Assembly (NCBI RefSeq): GCF_017426725.1 | Contig: NZ_JAERMS010000006.1 | Location: 62,868-126,867, forward strand | Direction: 5' to 3' | DNA from: Prevotella illustrans | GTDB taxonomy: Bacteria; Bacteroidota; Bacteroidia; Bacteroidales; Bacteroidaceae | DNA: 64,000 nt | Part shown: piece by piece, positions 1-11,782 of the stretch | How positions within the stretch are numbered: position 1 is the stretch's first letter | How the letters are laid out: each line of letters begins with the position of its first letter | Program-made: the position numbers and the translations under genes | The notes under the pieces: generated by a model | Told to the model about the DNA's origin: nothing | The model's input: only the letters and a program-made list of their open reading frames with translations | Database searches by the model: none

Positions 1-558
1 GTTGCTTTGAATGCCGCGAATATAGGCTGCCGCTATCTTTCCGGCCACCACGGGATCTTCGCTATAGTACTCGAAGTTACGGCCGTTGAGCGGATTGCGG
101 TGGATGTTGACGGCAGGAGCCAGCAATACATCGACGCCATATTCTTTCACTTCCTCCCCCATGGCCTTACCCACTTCCTCCACAAGCTGCCGGTTCCAGG
201 TAGATGCCAGTAGCGTACCGATGGGAAAATGGGTACAGAAGTAGGTTCTTTTGTCGCCCTTGCGATGGGCATCGACACGCAGTCCGGCCGGTCCGTCGGC
301 CAGCACGATGGCCGGTATGCCCAGCGAGTCGAGCGGATAAGTAGTTCCGGCCGCGCCGGGCACGAGCGACTTCGTCGCGCCGATGACGGCATGATCGCCA
401 CTCATGCCTGGCATGCCCGTACCAATTACGAAATGAGCTTTGTCTTCCAGCGATAGCTTCCGGAGCACGTCTTGTTTGTCAATAGTCTTGTCCTGGGATG
501 CGCACGACATGACAAGGGCCGTGGCCAAAGCAATGGGAAATAAGTCTTTTGTTTTCAT
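1..558 (-). CDS. GH3 beta-glucosidase-like lipoprotein, partial (N-terminus only)
   Basis: The first 186 codons of a glycoside hydrolase family 3 enzyme; the rest lies beyond the left edge of the window. The start is the ATG complementary to 556-558. A lipoprotein signal (MKTKDLFPIALATALVMSC) puts the lipidated cysteine near residue 19. After it come GH3 N-terminal signatures: a G-GMPGMSGD stretch, the LADGPAGLR motif and the NPLNGRNFEYYSEDP motif that lines the active site. The catalytic aspartate is off the window. It resembles the complete GH3 at 1797-4130 and follows the esterase at 687-1793 after 128 bp, so it is probably the last visible gene of the same minus-strand operon. GH3 members remove terminal beta-glucose, xylose or related sugars; the substrate cannot be read here. 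Confidence 0.85.
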   Translation of the reverse strand, partial: MKTKDLFPIALATALVMSCASQDKTIDKQDVLRKLSLEDKAHFVIGTGMPGMSGDHAVIGATKSLVPGAAGTTYPLDSLGIPAIVLADGPAGLRVDAHRKGDKRTYFCTHFPIGTLLASTWNRQLVEEVGKAMGEEVKEYGVDVLLAPAVNIHRNPLNGRNFEYYSEDPVVAGKIAAAYIRGIQSN

Positions 559-686
559 TGGTCGTATCATTTTATGGAAATTTCACTAACAAGGCTACTA
601 CGGCTGCCATGAAAAACCTCATGAAAGCGCACCTGCAGCTTGCGAAAGGGGTGTTAAATGTACTTATTTATTATAACAGAACACGT

Positions 687-1793
687 TTATTTGAAAATAC
701 GCTGAGCCAATTGATAAAGGTTGTTGCGCCATGTGTACCAGGTGTGTCCTCCGGGGGCTTCGGTATATTCGTATTTGATACCGGCCTTGTCAAACAAACG
801 GAGCATGGCCTTACCATTCCGATAGGCTATGTCTTCGGGGCCGCCCTGCGTGAAGACTAATTGGCGCACGCCCTTATTAAAGTTCCGACTGATGTTGTTG
901 AGCTGCTGCTGATAATTGGCATAGGCTTGCTTGTTATTAGCAAACCAACCGGAACTTAACACCCAGAAATAGGCAAACTTATCGTAATCCTTCAGCATAG
1001 TCTCCAGCGTTTCCATGCCACCCATGGAAAGGCCGGCCATGGCACGATGGTCCTTATCGGCCATCACACGATAGTTGCTTTCGATGAAAGGGATGACGCT
1101 CTTCACCAAATCTTCCTCGAAGAGAGGAACCTCTCCTTCAAGGTCTTGGGTGGGAATACTGCCATTGGGCATGACCACAATCATGGGTTTTATCTTGTCT
1201 TCGGCCAGCAGGTTATCGAGAATGAAGCCTGCCGCCCCCACACCGGGCCATGCGTTGTCGGTATCACCACCGCCATGAATCAGGTAAAGGACAGGCAGCT
1301 TGTCAGTAGATTTCTCATATCCGGCTGGTGTCCATACATGCAGACGGCGTGTCATCTTGAGATTTTTCGATTCATAATAACGCCGGGCCACGGCACCATG
1401 TGGAACTTGCTTCATTGCGTAAAACTCCTTGCCGCTGCCGATGAAGGCCAAGGCTGATGTTTCTCCTGCCGTCGGCGACTTGGGATCGTACACGTTAACG
1501 CCATCCACCACGAAGTGGTAACGATAGACGCCGTCTTTCACCTCGGGCACCACTACCGACCATACACCGTTATCGGCCCGTCGCACGTCTAACTTCTTGC
1601 CCCACGGCATGATGTCGCCGCCTATTGAAACCGTCTTGGCTTCTGGCGCATAAATACTCAAAACAACGTTACCGTTGCCCAACGAGCGCACAGAGCGGAG
1701 CGTATCATTGGGTGTAGACGTACGTATCCACTGGGCTGACAATGGAAGAGTTGCCAGTGCCAGCATGCTTGTAATGAAGAATTTCCTGTTCAT
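687..1793 (-). CDS. Secreted CE1-type esterase with N-terminal E-set domain
   Basis: A 368-residue alpha/beta-hydrolase of the enterochelin esterase / feruloyl esterase (CE1) type. A signal peptide covers about residues 1-20 and ends in LSAQ. An E-set/CBM48-like beta domain follows (about 30-120). The catalytic domain has the oxyanion region LYLIHGGG, the nucleophile motif GLSMGG with Ser256, and a C-terminal GGHTW with the probable catalytic histidine. In utilization loci such enzymes remove feruloyl or acetyl groups from decorated polysaccharides such as arabinoxylan; the exact ester is inference. It lies 3 bp downstream of the GH3 at 1797-4130 and is paralogous to the esterase at 4149-5360, so GH3 and esterase genes alternate along this operon. 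Confidence 0.85.
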   Translation of the reverse strand: MNRKFFITSMLALATLPLSAQWIRTSTPNDTLRSVRSLGNGNVVLSIYAPEAKTVSIGGDIMPWGKKLDVRRADNGVWSVVVPEVKDGVYRYHFVVDGVNVYDPKSPTAGETSALAFIGSGKEFYAMKQVPHGAVARRYYESKNLKMTRRLHVWTPAGYEKSTDKLPVLYLIHGGGDTDNAWPGVGAAGFILDNLLAEDKIKPMIVVMPNGSIPTQDLEGEVPLFEEDLVKSVIPFIESNYRVMADKDHRAMAGLSMGGMETLETMLKDYDKFAYFWVLSSGWFANNKQAYANYQQQLNNISRNFNKGVRQLVFTQGGPEDIAYRNGKAMLRLFDKAGIKYEYTEAPGGHTWYTWRNNLYQLAQRIFK

Positions 1794-1796
1794 AGC

Positions 1797-4130
1797 TTAG
1801 CGATGAAGAAGATTAAGTTTAACGGTCGGCTTCATCACGTCGTTGACTTTGGTTTTCATACCGTCAACCTTGGCCGATAAAGCCTTCTCTATATGATTGG
1901 CAGAAGAGGCTATCAGGAAGTGATAAACACCTGCGTCGACTACCCATGCCGATTCTTTCTCGTTGAAAGAGGCCAGGTCGCGTGCCTCAACCTCAAGCTT
2001 CACGGTCTCACGTCGGCCGGGCTGAATCAAACCGGTTTTGGTATAATTCCTCAGTTCTTTGGCCGGTTTGCCGAGCCGTTTGTTTCTCGGGGCTGCCACA
2101 AAGAGCTCCACGACATTCCGGCCGGCCCTGTCGCCCATGTTCACTACGTCTACCGTGACTATGTATTTTTCTCCCTCTCTGTCTATTTTCGCGTTCTCAT
2201 AGGCGAACGTCGTATAACTCAACCCATAGCCAAAGGGGTAGCTTACCGGTTTGTTGAAACTGTCGAAATAGCGGTACCCCACGTAGATATCCTCATCGTA
2301 ATCGGTAAAGTCAATATTGGCTTTGGGTTCACGATCGGTATTCTGCTTGTCGTTGCCCCACATGTACATCGTGGCCAGGTCTTTCGTGTCTTTCACGTCT
2401 GCGGGGAAGTTGCGGTCGGAAGCGGCATCACCGTATTTGTTTTGGAAGGTGACGGGCAGACGACCCGACGGGTTTACCTTGCCCGAGAGGATGTCGGCAA
2501 TACTGTTGCCCACCTGTTCGCCACTCTGCCAGGTACAGAGAAGACCGTCAACCAAACTTTTCCACGAAGCGGTCTCCACCGGACCGCATACATTGAGCAA
2601 CACGACGACCTTCTTTCCGGCCTCGTGATAGGCCTCACTCACCTGTCTGATCATCGTCAGTTCCTTCTCATACAGGTTAAATTCGTCCCGCGTACGATCG
2701 GCGGCTTCTCCACTCTTTCGCCCAATGACGACCACGCCCACGTCGGTGTTGGCAGCCGTTTCGGCCACTTGCAGGTCGGTCATGACGATTTCCTCAGCCC
2801 GGTTGAGCGGACGGAGCGCGAACGATGGCAGGCCATTGGGATAAAGCCGCTTCTGCTCTGCGGCGACATGTTGCCTGTATTGGTCGAGCAATGGTTTGTA
2901 AACTGTCATACCGGCATTGCGCAATCCTTCCACCAATGACACGGTATAGCGACCCACCATCGTTCCGCCAAATCCCGTTCCGCCCGGAATAATCTCGTAA
3001 CCGGTACTGCCGAAGAGGGCGACCTGGCAGCCGGAAGCCAAAGGAAGCGCGCCTTTATTTTCCAACAACACCATACCTTCCGCGCCTATGACACGGTCGT
3101 CAACGGCATGCTGCTTGAGATTAGGCTCGTTGGAATAGGGATAGTTCGCGAAACTATGACTCCTTACGACAAACCGCAGAATACGTTCTACGTTGCGGTC
3201 GAGCACTGCCATGGGGAGTCTGCCGTTCTTGGCGTCTTCCATCAACTTGTCGAACTGGCGGTCCTGCCCCGGTTGCAGCATATCGTTACCGGCCAACATC
3301 GAAAGTGTAGCGTCTTTGCCGGCATTCCAGTCTGACACGACAAGACCGTCGAAGCCCCATTCCTTGCGCAGAATTGTCTCGGTCAGGTCGCCATCTTCGC
3401 ACGTAAGCCTACCATTAATACTGTTGTAAGCCGTCATCACCGTCCAAGGATTACCCAACCGCACAGCCAGTTCAAACCCTCTAAGATACAGTTCACGCAG
3501 CGCGCGCCGACTCATCCTGCTATCGTTGGCATTACGGTTAGTCTCCTGACTGTTGGCCGCGAAATGCTTGACGCAAGCCGCCGTACCCTCACTCTGTATG
3601 CCTTTCACGTAATAGGCGGCTATCGTTCCCGAGAGATAAGGGTCTTCCGAGTAGTATTCGTGGTTACGCCCACACAGCACATTGCGCATCAGGTTCATGC
3701 TGGGAGCCAGAATCCAGTCGAGTCCATACTCTTTCGTCTCGTTGCCGATACCCTTTCCCACCAGATAAGCAGCCTGCTTATCCCACGTGGATGCCAAGGC
3801 GATACTCGTCATATAGTCCGTGCAGTAGTAGTCGCGACTGTCATAGTCGCGATGGGCGCTCATGCGAAGTCCTTGATTGCTGTCGGCACAATAGGTAGAA
3901 GGTATGCCTAAGCGAGGAATGGCATAAGTGCTGCCGGCCGTTCCGGGGAACTTCACTTCACGCCCAAAGCCCATCCCGCAGCCTAAAACCAGGTGACACT
4001 TCTCTTCCAGCGTCATCTCTTTCACCACTTGCTCGATATTGTCGCTACGCAAGCGGGGCTGTGATACTGCCTTTGCGCCGTGCCCACACAATAAGGCCAC
4101 GACACAGATCATCATGTTACTTATCTTCAT
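1797..4130 (-). CDS. GH3 beta-glucosidase / beta-xylosidase-like enzyme
   Basis: A complete 777-residue glycoside hydrolase family 3 protein with a signal peptide (about 1-22). The N-terminal barrel shows GRNHEYYSEDP, the KHFAANSQE motif and the nucleophile motif VVSDW with Asp267. The second alpha/beta sandwich domain follows (about 350-580), with GRKSGEAADR and LLCTWQSGEQVG. A fibronectin type III-like domain closes the protein (FGYGLSYTTF onward). The length is usual for the family. It probably cleaves terminal beta-linked sugars from oligosaccharides in the periplasm or at the surface; the sugar is not determinable from sequence reading alone. It begins 18 bp after the upstream esterase ends and is followed after 3 bp by the second esterase, which indicates a tight operon. 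Confidence 0.92.
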   Translation of the reverse strand: MKISNMMICVVALLCGHGAKAVSQPRLRSDNIEQVVKEMTLEEKCHLVLGCGMGFGREVKFPGTAGSTYAIPRLGIPSTYCADSNQGLRMSAHRDYDSRDYYCTDYMTSIALASTWDKQAAYLVGKGIGNETKEYGLDWILAPSMNLMRNVLCGRNHEYYSEDPYLSGTIAAYYVKGIQSEGTAACVKHFAANSQETNRNANDSRMSRRALRELYLRGFELAVRLGNPWTVMTAYNSINGRLTCEDGDLTETILRKEWGFDGLVVSDWNAGKDATLSMLAGNDMLQPGQDRQFDKLMEDAKNGRLPMAVLDRNVERILRFVVRSHSFANYPYSNEPNLKQHAVDDRVIGAEGMVLLENKGALPLASGCQVALFGSTGYEIIPGGTGFGGTMVGRYTVSLVEGLRNAGMTVYKPLLDQYRQHVAAEQKRLYPNGLPSFALRPLNRAEEIVMTDLQVAETAANTDVGVVVIGRKSGEAADRTRDEFNLYEKELTMIRQVSEAYHEAGKKVVVLLNVCGPVETASWKSLVDGLLCTWQSGEQVGNSIADILSGKVNPSGRLPVTFQNKYGDAASDRNFPADVKDTKDLATMYMWGNDKQNTDREPKANIDFTDYDEDIYVGYRYFDSFNKPVSYPFGYGLSYTTFAYENAKIDREGEKYIVTVDVVNMGDRAGRNVVELFVAAPRNKRLGKPAKELRNYTKTGLIQPGRRETVKLEVEARDLASFNEKESAWVVDAGVYHFLIASSANHIEKALSAKVDGMKTKVNDVMKPTVKLNLLHR

Positions 4131-4148
4131 AATCTAACTTTTGTATGA

Positions 4149-5875
<1,727 letters not shown>

Positions 5876-8800
5876 TTATTTATATTCGCTGGGCGTCACG
5901 CCAAATTGACGCTTAAAGGCCGTCGAAAAGTAGGAAAGCGAGCTGAATCCCGTCATGTCGGATATTTCCGATATGTTGTAAGTCCCCTCGCGCAGCAATT
6001 CCGCCGCACGGTTGAGCTTGTAGGTACGGAAGAAAACGGCCGGTTTCTCGCCCGTAAGCCCCTTCATCTTATAATAGAACTTGGTGCGCGACATGTGCAT
6101 CATCTCCGTGACACGGGTGATATCGATATCCGAATTGGAGAGTTCGGACTCCATCACTTCGTAGAGCTCTTTCATGAAACGCCGATCTTGCGGGGCCAGC
6201 GCCTCCTCGACGTCGGTGCCGGTCTGTGTCGACCGGTTGAGCAGGGCGTGTATTTTCTTTCGGTTTTGCAGCTGCGACTTGATAAGTGCCAACAGCAGTT
6301 TGGGCTCGAAGGGCTTCGTGACATAGGCATCGGCTCCCGTGTCGAGCCCCTCTATCTGATCCTCGACCGTCGTCTTGGCCGTGACGAGCACCACAGGAAT
6401 GTGGCACAGCTGCGCATCGGTCTTCACCCGTCGGCAAAACTCGTAGCCGTCCATGCCCGGCATGACCACGTCGCTCAGCACGAGGCTGGGATTTTCCTCC
6501 CCCAAAGCCTTGAACGCGCTCTCCGCGTCGAAGCGATAGATAATGCGATAGTGGGGTGACAATAGCGTTTGCAGATAGTTCACCACGTCCGTATCGTCAT
6601 CTACCACCAGTATCTGCGCCTTTTCGTCACCCGCGTCGTCGACAATAACAGGCCGCCGAGCGTCGATGGGATAGCGCTTCTCCTGCACTTCGGTCTGCAC
6701 CTTGCGCTCGTCCTCGGTATATGCCCGGTCGTCCACGGGCAACAACAGTGTGAAGACGGCACCGTGCCCGCCGTCTCGATTGCCGGCCGTCAGGCTGCCG
6801 TGGTGCAGCTGAGCCAGCTTTCGGGCATAATAGAGTCCGATGCCGGTACCCCAGTTGAGTGTGCCGGTGGCTTGGTTGTCAAGTTGATAGAAGCGCCGGA
6901 AGATGTTTTCGAGTTCTCCGGAGGGAATACCCTTACCCGTATCGGCCACGACAATCTTCACAAAACCGTCGTCCACATCGAGTGTCACGTCGATTTGTCC
7001 GCCTTGGGGCGTGAATTTCATGGCGTTGGAGAGTAGGTTGCTCACGATTTTATCGAGCTTGTCGGCGTCCACCCACGTCAGCAGACAGTCGTCAAGACCA
7101 TGTTTCTGCATATTGATTCCTTTCTCATGAGCATTGAAGAGAAAGATGTCGCAAATGCGGTTCATCAGCGCCGTGACGTCCATCCGTCTCACATTGAGTT
7201 TCAGCGCATCCTGATCGAGCTTACTGAAGTCCATCACCTGGTTGACCAGCCGCAGCATACGCTGAATACTGTGTCGGACGATGAGTAGCAGGTGGCGGTC
7301 GTCGTCCTTCAGACCGGCACTTTCGCCGAGCATGTCAATGGGCCCCGCGATCATCGTGAGCGGTGTACGAAACTCGTGAGAGATATTGGCAAAGAAACTC
7401 ATGTTCATCCTATTGACTCGCTGTTCCTGCTCCTTCTCCATCTTCTCCTGCCGCACAGCCCGCTTGTCGGCCTCGATGCGACGGCGTATTCGGAGCGTGA
7501 AGCGCAGGATGACGGCCGCCAGAACAATATAGACGAGCCAGGCCCACCACGAGTTGAGCGGCATGGGAGCGACATGGATTTCGATGGCATTCTCGGAAAT
7601 GGGCTTTTCGCGGTCGTTGTTGGCCACCTTCACACGAAACGTATAACGGCCGGCGGGCAGGTTAGCGTAGGACGCCTCGTGGCTGGTGCCTGCGTCGTTC
7701 CAGTAACTGTCTATGCCTTCGAGCTTGTAGAAATAATGTACGCGCTCGTATTCGCTGTAGTCGATGGCCGCGTAGGATATGGAAAAACTGTTCTGATCGT
7801 GGCTCAGACGAATCTCGGGGTTGTTGTCCATGCTCTTGTCGATACACTCGTCGGAGTAGGCATGCACTTGCCGATTGTGTACCTTCAGCGTCTCAAACAC
7901 CAAAGGCAGGTTGCGGCGGGTAGTGATGTCGATGGGATTGAAGGTGGTAATACCGTGAGTACCGCCGAAGACGAGCGTCCCATCGGCCAGCCGGCAGGCC
8001 GCACGGTCGTAGAACTGATTGCCACCAATACCGTCAGAGACGTAGAACTGCGTCACTTTGTTGACGGTACGATCGTATTTGTTGAGTCCGTACATGGTAC
8101 TGACCCACAGATTGCCCTGGTTATCCTCAATGATAGCGGCCACGTCCGAGCAGGATATACCGTCGATAGCGTCGAGCTGGCGGGTCCGAGGATTGTAGCG
8201 GAGCAGACCATTGCTGTCGGTACCTATCCAGATAAGCCCTTCCATGTCCTGATACAAGTCAGTGGGAATGAATGTCGGACGGCGCATACACTTTTTCATA
8301 TCCTCCCTGTCAATGGGAAAATCGGTTACGGCCATATCGTCCGGACAGATAGCCTTGATGTCGCCCATGAAACCGGCCACGAGCACACGGCCGTCGCTCT
8401 GGGTCAAAATGGCGGGCGAGAATAAGGCCGTGCCGACAGTCAGTCGGTCGAAAGCTGCGCTGCCGGAGTCGTATCGCGTAACCCGATTGCCCAGACCGAC
8501 GCTCCACACGTCGCCGTGACCATCCTGTGTCATGTCAAGCTGCAGCCCACCTGGATATTCGCGGACGACACTGACCGAACTACCATTGACCTTACACTTC
8601 AAGACGCCCTTGCCGGTGGTAATCCAAAGATTGTCCTGACGGTCGGCGAAAAGGAAGTAGGGACTGTCATCGTGCAGGGAAAGAAGGTTCACGGGACTTG
8701 CTTTCTTGGTCTGAATATCGTAATGAACGAGTCCGCTGTGTTTGGCCAACACCCACAGATGGCGCTGACCGTCGGTGGCCAAGGACAGTACGGGCTGCTG

Positions 8801-9856
8801 ACCGATGTAGTCGTGCAGATGACTGTTGCTATTGAAGAGTTTGTGATCGCGGTAGTTGACGATATACCCTTCGTCTGTCGACCCCATCCAAAGGTTGTCG
8901 CGTGAGTCGCGAAACATACAAGTGGGCCAGAACCGGCCTACCTTGACAGGAAAATCGGGGCTATCCGGAGCTATCAGCGTGTCTTTCCTCCTATGATACA
9001 GATACGTCTTGCCCGCCCCGGTCGATATCAGAATGCCGGCGACGTCGTAGGGATAGACGCAGAGCGTACGGCTACGACTGATGTCAATGTTGGTCCGCAA
9101 TACAGAGGGCAACTGCTCCAGACGGCGGGCGCGAGTGTTGTAGAGAGCGATTCCCTGGCGGAGACAAAGCCAGAGGATGCCGGAGTCGTCGAGATAGTGG
9201 ACGTTGGAGTCGGAACTGTAGAACGACAGCCTTTCGAAAGCAATGTTGCGAAAGTCGCCGTCGAAGCCGTAAAGTCCGCTTTCGGCGGCCACCCATAGGT
9301 TGTCGTTCTTATCAATGACAAGCCGCATGAAAGCGCCTTTCACCCGATTGGCGTCGATGACCATCTCAAAACACTGCCTTTCAGCATTGAAAACCATCAC
9401 GCCGCACGAGTTACATATAAAAATGCGGCCACGGCTGTCCTGCGCCAGGTTGTTGCAGTTGCCGGCCTCGCCTCCGAAAGGTATCCGGACGAAGTTGTCT
9501 TGGTCGGTACGACGACATACGCCGTTGAGACAAGCCACCCACAACCGATTCTGACGATCGACCAACAGGTCGCGAACCTGATTGTCGGGTAGCCCCATGC
9601 TGTCGTCGTTGCAGAAATATTGCTGATACTGATGACCGTCAAACTTGTTGAGTCCACGGAAAGTTGCTATCCAGACGTGACCTTTGCCATCTTCCGCAAA
9701 GGCGTTGATATGGTGGTTGGAGATGTTATCAGCTATCAGGGGATTGCGTTTCTTTTTCCTGTCGTCTTGCTGGTGTTGGCTGCGACAGGCATACAACAAA
9801 GTTAAAAAACACACGAAAAACAGAGAATCGCGAAAGCTGTGAGAAGAGATTTTCAT
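5876..9856 (-). CDS. Hybrid two-component system sensor/regulator (canonical)
   Basis: A 1326-residue one-protein signalling system of the type that controls polysaccharide utilization loci. Order of parts: N-terminal membrane or lipoprotein signal (LLYAC near residue 24); two-bladed-propeller periplasmic sensor made of repeats such as LWVACLNGV and IWIGTDSNGLLRYN (about 40-690); Y_Y_Y domain (about 690-765); one membrane helix (WWAWLVYIVLAAVILRF, about 775); histidine kinase with an intact H box FFANISHEFRTP (histidine near 826), N box NLLSNAMKF, DTGKGIP and GTGIGLYY; receiver domain (ILVVDDD, phosphoacceptor in LSDVVMPGMDG, KPF lysine) from about 1080; AraC-type DNA-binding domain at the C-terminus (about 1220-1326). 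It sits between the GH3/esterase set and the carboxylesterase-SusC-SusD operon and probably activates both on binding a liberated oligosaccharide. Confidence 0.95.
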   Translation of the reverse strand: MKISSHSFRDSLFFVCFLTLLYACRSQHQQDDRKKKRNPLIADNISNHHINAFAEDGKGHVWIATFRGLNKFDGHQYQQYFCNDDSMGLPDNQVRDLLVDRQNRLWVACLNGVCRRTDQDNFVRIPFGGEAGNCNNLAQDSRGRIFICNSCGVMVFNAERQCFEMVIDANRVKGAFMRLVIDKNDNLWVAAESGLYGFDGDFRNIAFERLSFYSSDSNVHYLDDSGILWLCLRQGIALYNTRARRLEQLPSVLRTNIDISRSRTLCVYPYDVAGILISTGAGKTYLYHRRKDTLIAPDSPDFPVKVGRFWPTCMFRDSRDNLWMGSTDEGYIVNYRDHKLFNSNSHLHDYIGQQPVLSLATDGQRHLWVLAKHSGLVHYDIQTKKASPVNLLSLHDDSPYFLFADRQDNLWITTGKGVLKCKVNGSSVSVVREYPGGLQLDMTQDGHGDVWSVGLGNRVTRYDSGSAAFDRLTVGTALFSPAILTQSDGRVLVAGFMGDIKAICPDDMAVTDFPIDREDMKKCMRRPTFIPTDLYQDMEGLIWIGTDSNGLLRYNPRTRQLDAIDGISCSDVAAIIEDNQGNLWVSTMYGLNKYDRTVNKVTQFYVSDGIGGNQFYDRAACRLADGTLVFGGTHGITTFNPIDITTRRNLPLVFETLKVHNRQVHAYSDECIDKSMDNNPEIRLSHDQNSFSISYAAIDYSEYERVHYFYKLEGIDSYWNDAGTSHEASYANLPAGRYTFRVKVANNDREKPISENAIEIHVAPMPLNSWWAWLVYIVLAAVILRFTLRIRRRIEADKRAVRQEKMEKEQEQRVNRMNMSFFANISHEFRTPLTMIAGPIDMLGESAGLKDDDRHLLLIVRHSIQRMLRLVNQVMDFSKLDQDALKLNVRRMDVTALMNRICDIFLFNAHEKGINMQKHGLDDCLLTWVDADKLDKIVSNLLSNAMKFTPQGGQIDVTLDVDDGFVKIVVADTGKGIPSGELENIFRRFYQLDNQATGTLNWGTGIGLYYARKLAQLHHGSLTAGNRDGGHGAVFTLLLPVDDRAYTEDERKVQTEVQEKRYPIDARRPVIVDDAGDEKAQILVVDDDTDVVNYLQTLLSPHYRIIYRFDAESAFKALGEENPSLVLSDVVMPGMDGYEFCRRVKTDAQLCHIPVVLVTAKTTVEDQIEGLDTGADAYVTKPFEPKLLLALIKSQLQNRKKIHALLNRSTQTGTDVEEALAPQDRRFMKELYEVMESELSNSDIDITRVTEMMHMSRTKFYYKMKGLTGEKPAVFFRTYKLNRAAELLREGTYNISEISDMTGFSSLSYFSTAFKRQFGVTPSEYK

Positions 9857-9879
9857 GCTGATGATGGATTATATAAAGT

Positions 9880-9887
9880 CAAAGGTA
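9880..9887 (-). promoter_or_regulatory. Putative -7 box of the hybrid sensor
   Basis: The minus strand reads TACCTTTG, matching TAnnTTTG, 24 bp before the sensor ATG at 9856. No clear -33 element is visible at the normal distance. Confidence 0.4.
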
Positions 9888-10025
9888 AGCATATTTCAGA
9901 CAAATCGCTTGCCGCGGAGCATGTTTTGAACAAATCGACAAATCTTTGTACACCTGCGAAAGTCAAGATGAATAAAAACGAAAATGAAAAGAATGCGGGT
10001 GCAAGCCCCGGAGCTTTAATCACGC

Positions 10026-10033
10026 TAACTTTG
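10026..10033 (+). promoter_or_regulatory. Putative -7 box of the carboxylesterase-SusC-SusD operon
   Basis: TAACTTTG fits the TAnnTTTG consensus and lies 32 bp before the ATG at 10066. No -33 TTTG is present at the expected position, as is common for promoters that need an activator such as the divergent hybrid sensor. Confidence 0.42.
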
Positions 10034-10065
10034 CCGACAAGAAATAAACCATCAATCTCCTTCTT

Positions 10066-11724
10066 ATGAAAACCAAAGTAATTATTTTTGCGGCACTGGC
10101 CGTGTTGCCCTGTCTATGTGCCTGCAACCGCCTTGCAAAAGAAAGACGGTTCGCCGCCGACTGCATGAACGAAGAAGTAGTTGCCGACTCAACGACCGTT
10201 GTCGCTACCGTGAAACAAGGCAGACTGGCAGGCTATCGGACCGCAGGCGTCAACATATTCAAAGGCATTCCTTATGCCAAGGCTCGGCGCTTTATGGCAC
10301 CCGAGGCGCCTGATGTCTGGACGGGCATACGCAGTTGCAGGGCTTATGGTCCCACGTGCCCGCAGGCTATACGCACAGGATGGCAAAGTGACGAGGCCGC
10401 CTTCGCTTTCAACTGGAACGACGGACATGCCGGAGAGGACTGTCTGCGGCTGAATATATGGACACGCGGACTGGGCGACCACAAGAAGCGCCCCGTCATG
10501 GTTTGGCTGCATGGCGGTGGTTTTGCCGCCGGCTCGGGGCAGGAATTGCCCGCATACGACGGTACGAATCTCGCTCGGGAGGGCGACGTGGTTGTCGTAA
10601 CGGTCAATCATCGACTCAACGTGTTAGGTTTTCTCGACCTGTCGGCGTTCGGTGAGAAGTACGGAAAGTCGGGAAACGCCGGGCTGCTTGACCTCGTCGA
10701 ATCGCTACGATGGATAAAAGATAATATCCGGAGCTTCGGAGGCGACCCTGACAACGTGACTATCTTCGGACAGTCGGGCGGCGGCGGTAAGGTTTCGACA
10801 TTACTGGCAATGCCTGCGGCCAAAGGACTGTTTCACAAAGCCATCATTGAAAGCGGATCGCAACTGAAGTGTATGGATCGGGAATACTCGCGTAGAATAG
10901 GTATTGACGTGGTAAAGAAACTGGAACTCAACGCATCGAATATCGGCCGCATTGCCGAAATTCCCTACGAAAGGCTTCTCGCCGCCGGAGAAGAGGCAAT
11001 AAAGGAAGAGAAAGCCGAAGCCTTGAAAAGAGGATGGAAAGGCTTCATCTTCGGCTGGGGCCCTGTCGTTGACGGCGACATACTGCCTCAGCACCCGTTC
11101 TCGCCCGCTGCTCCCGCACAGAGCAAGGACATACCTATTATTATAGGAACGACACTGAATGAATTCTGTGCCAGCGCTTATGTGCCGGCGTTGCGCAACT
11201 TACCGGAAGAAGCCGTCATGAAACAGGTGAGACAACGCTACGGCAATCTCACCGACGATTACCTAAAAGCATTTGGCGAAGCCTATCCCGGCTATAAACC
11301 CAACGATCTGCTGGATATCGATTTGACATTCCGCCCGATGGCGATAGAACAGGCACGGCTGAAGGAGGCACAACACGGAGCGCCAGTCTACATGTATCTC
11401 TTTACGTGGCAGTCGCCCGCCATGAACGGTATTTGGCGTGCCACTCACTGCATGGAAATTCCGTTCGTGTTCGATAACACGGCATTGCAAGCCGGAATGA
11501 CCGGCAACGGCTTACAGGCACGGGCTTTGGCCAAGAAAATGAGTCGGGCCTGGATCAACTTTGCCAAGACAGGGAAACCCACGGCACATGATCTTCCCGC
11601 CTGGGAGCCCTATACCGGCACGAAGGGAGCAACCCTTTTGTTTGACAACACCTGCGCGATGCGCTACAACCACGATACAAAACTCATCAAGATTGCGCGT
11701 CAGTGTCCGCAAAAGCCAAAGTAA
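10066..11724 (+). CDS. Type-B carboxylesterase, lipoprotein
   Basis: A 552-residue carboxylesterase family protein (alpha/beta hydrolase). A lipoprotein signal peptide ends in LPCLCAC (cysteine near residue 20), so it is probably anchored in a membrane facing the periplasm or surface. Family motifs are present in order: FKGIPYA, EDCLRLNIW, VMVWLHGGGF (oxyanion hole), SLRWIKDNIRSFGGDPDNVT, then the nucleophile elbow GQSGGG with Ser237. The usual elbow is GESAGG, so the residues around the serine are slightly atypical. A histidine in ATHCMEIPFVF is the likely triad member. It opens the plus-strand operon and lies 58 bp before the SusC gene. It probably removes an acyl group from the imported glycan; which ester is unknown. 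Confidence 0.88.
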   Translation: MKTKVIIFAALAVLPCLCACNRLAKERRFAADCMNEEVVADSTTVVATVKQGRLAGYRTAGVNIFKGIPYAKARRFMAPEAPDVWTGIRSCRAYGPTCPQAIRTGWQSDEAAFAFNWNDGHAGEDCLRLNIWTRGLGDHKKRPVMVWLHGGGFAAGSGQELPAYDGTNLAREGDVVVVTVNHRLNVLGFLDLSAFGEKYGKSGNAGLLDLVESLRWIKDNIRSFGGDPDNVTIFGQSGGGGKVSTLLAMPAAKGLFHKAIIESGSQLKCMDREYSRRIGIDVVKKLELNASNIGRIAEIPYERLLAAGEEAIKEEKAEALKRGWKGFIFGWGPVVDGDILPQHPFSPAAPAQSKDIPIIIGTTLNEFCASAYVPALRNLPEEAVMKQVRQRYGNLTDDYLKAFGEAYPGYKPNDLLDIDLTFRPMAIEQARLKEAQHGAPVYMYLFTWQSPAMNGIWRATHCMEIPFVFDNTALQAGMTGNGLQARALAKKMSRAWINFAKTGKPTAHDLPAWEPYTGTKGATLLFDNTCAMRYNHDTKLIKIARQCPQKPK

Positions 11725-11782
11725 GCCATGCTTTTGATTATCTTACATACCATTTTATTAATACTTCTATCCGCTTATTTTT

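Noticed and set aside
9839..10069. Plus-strand frame across the sensor/carboxylesterase promoter region
   Set aside because: It overlaps the sensor start and the -7 boxes, and its product looks like translated noncoding DNA.
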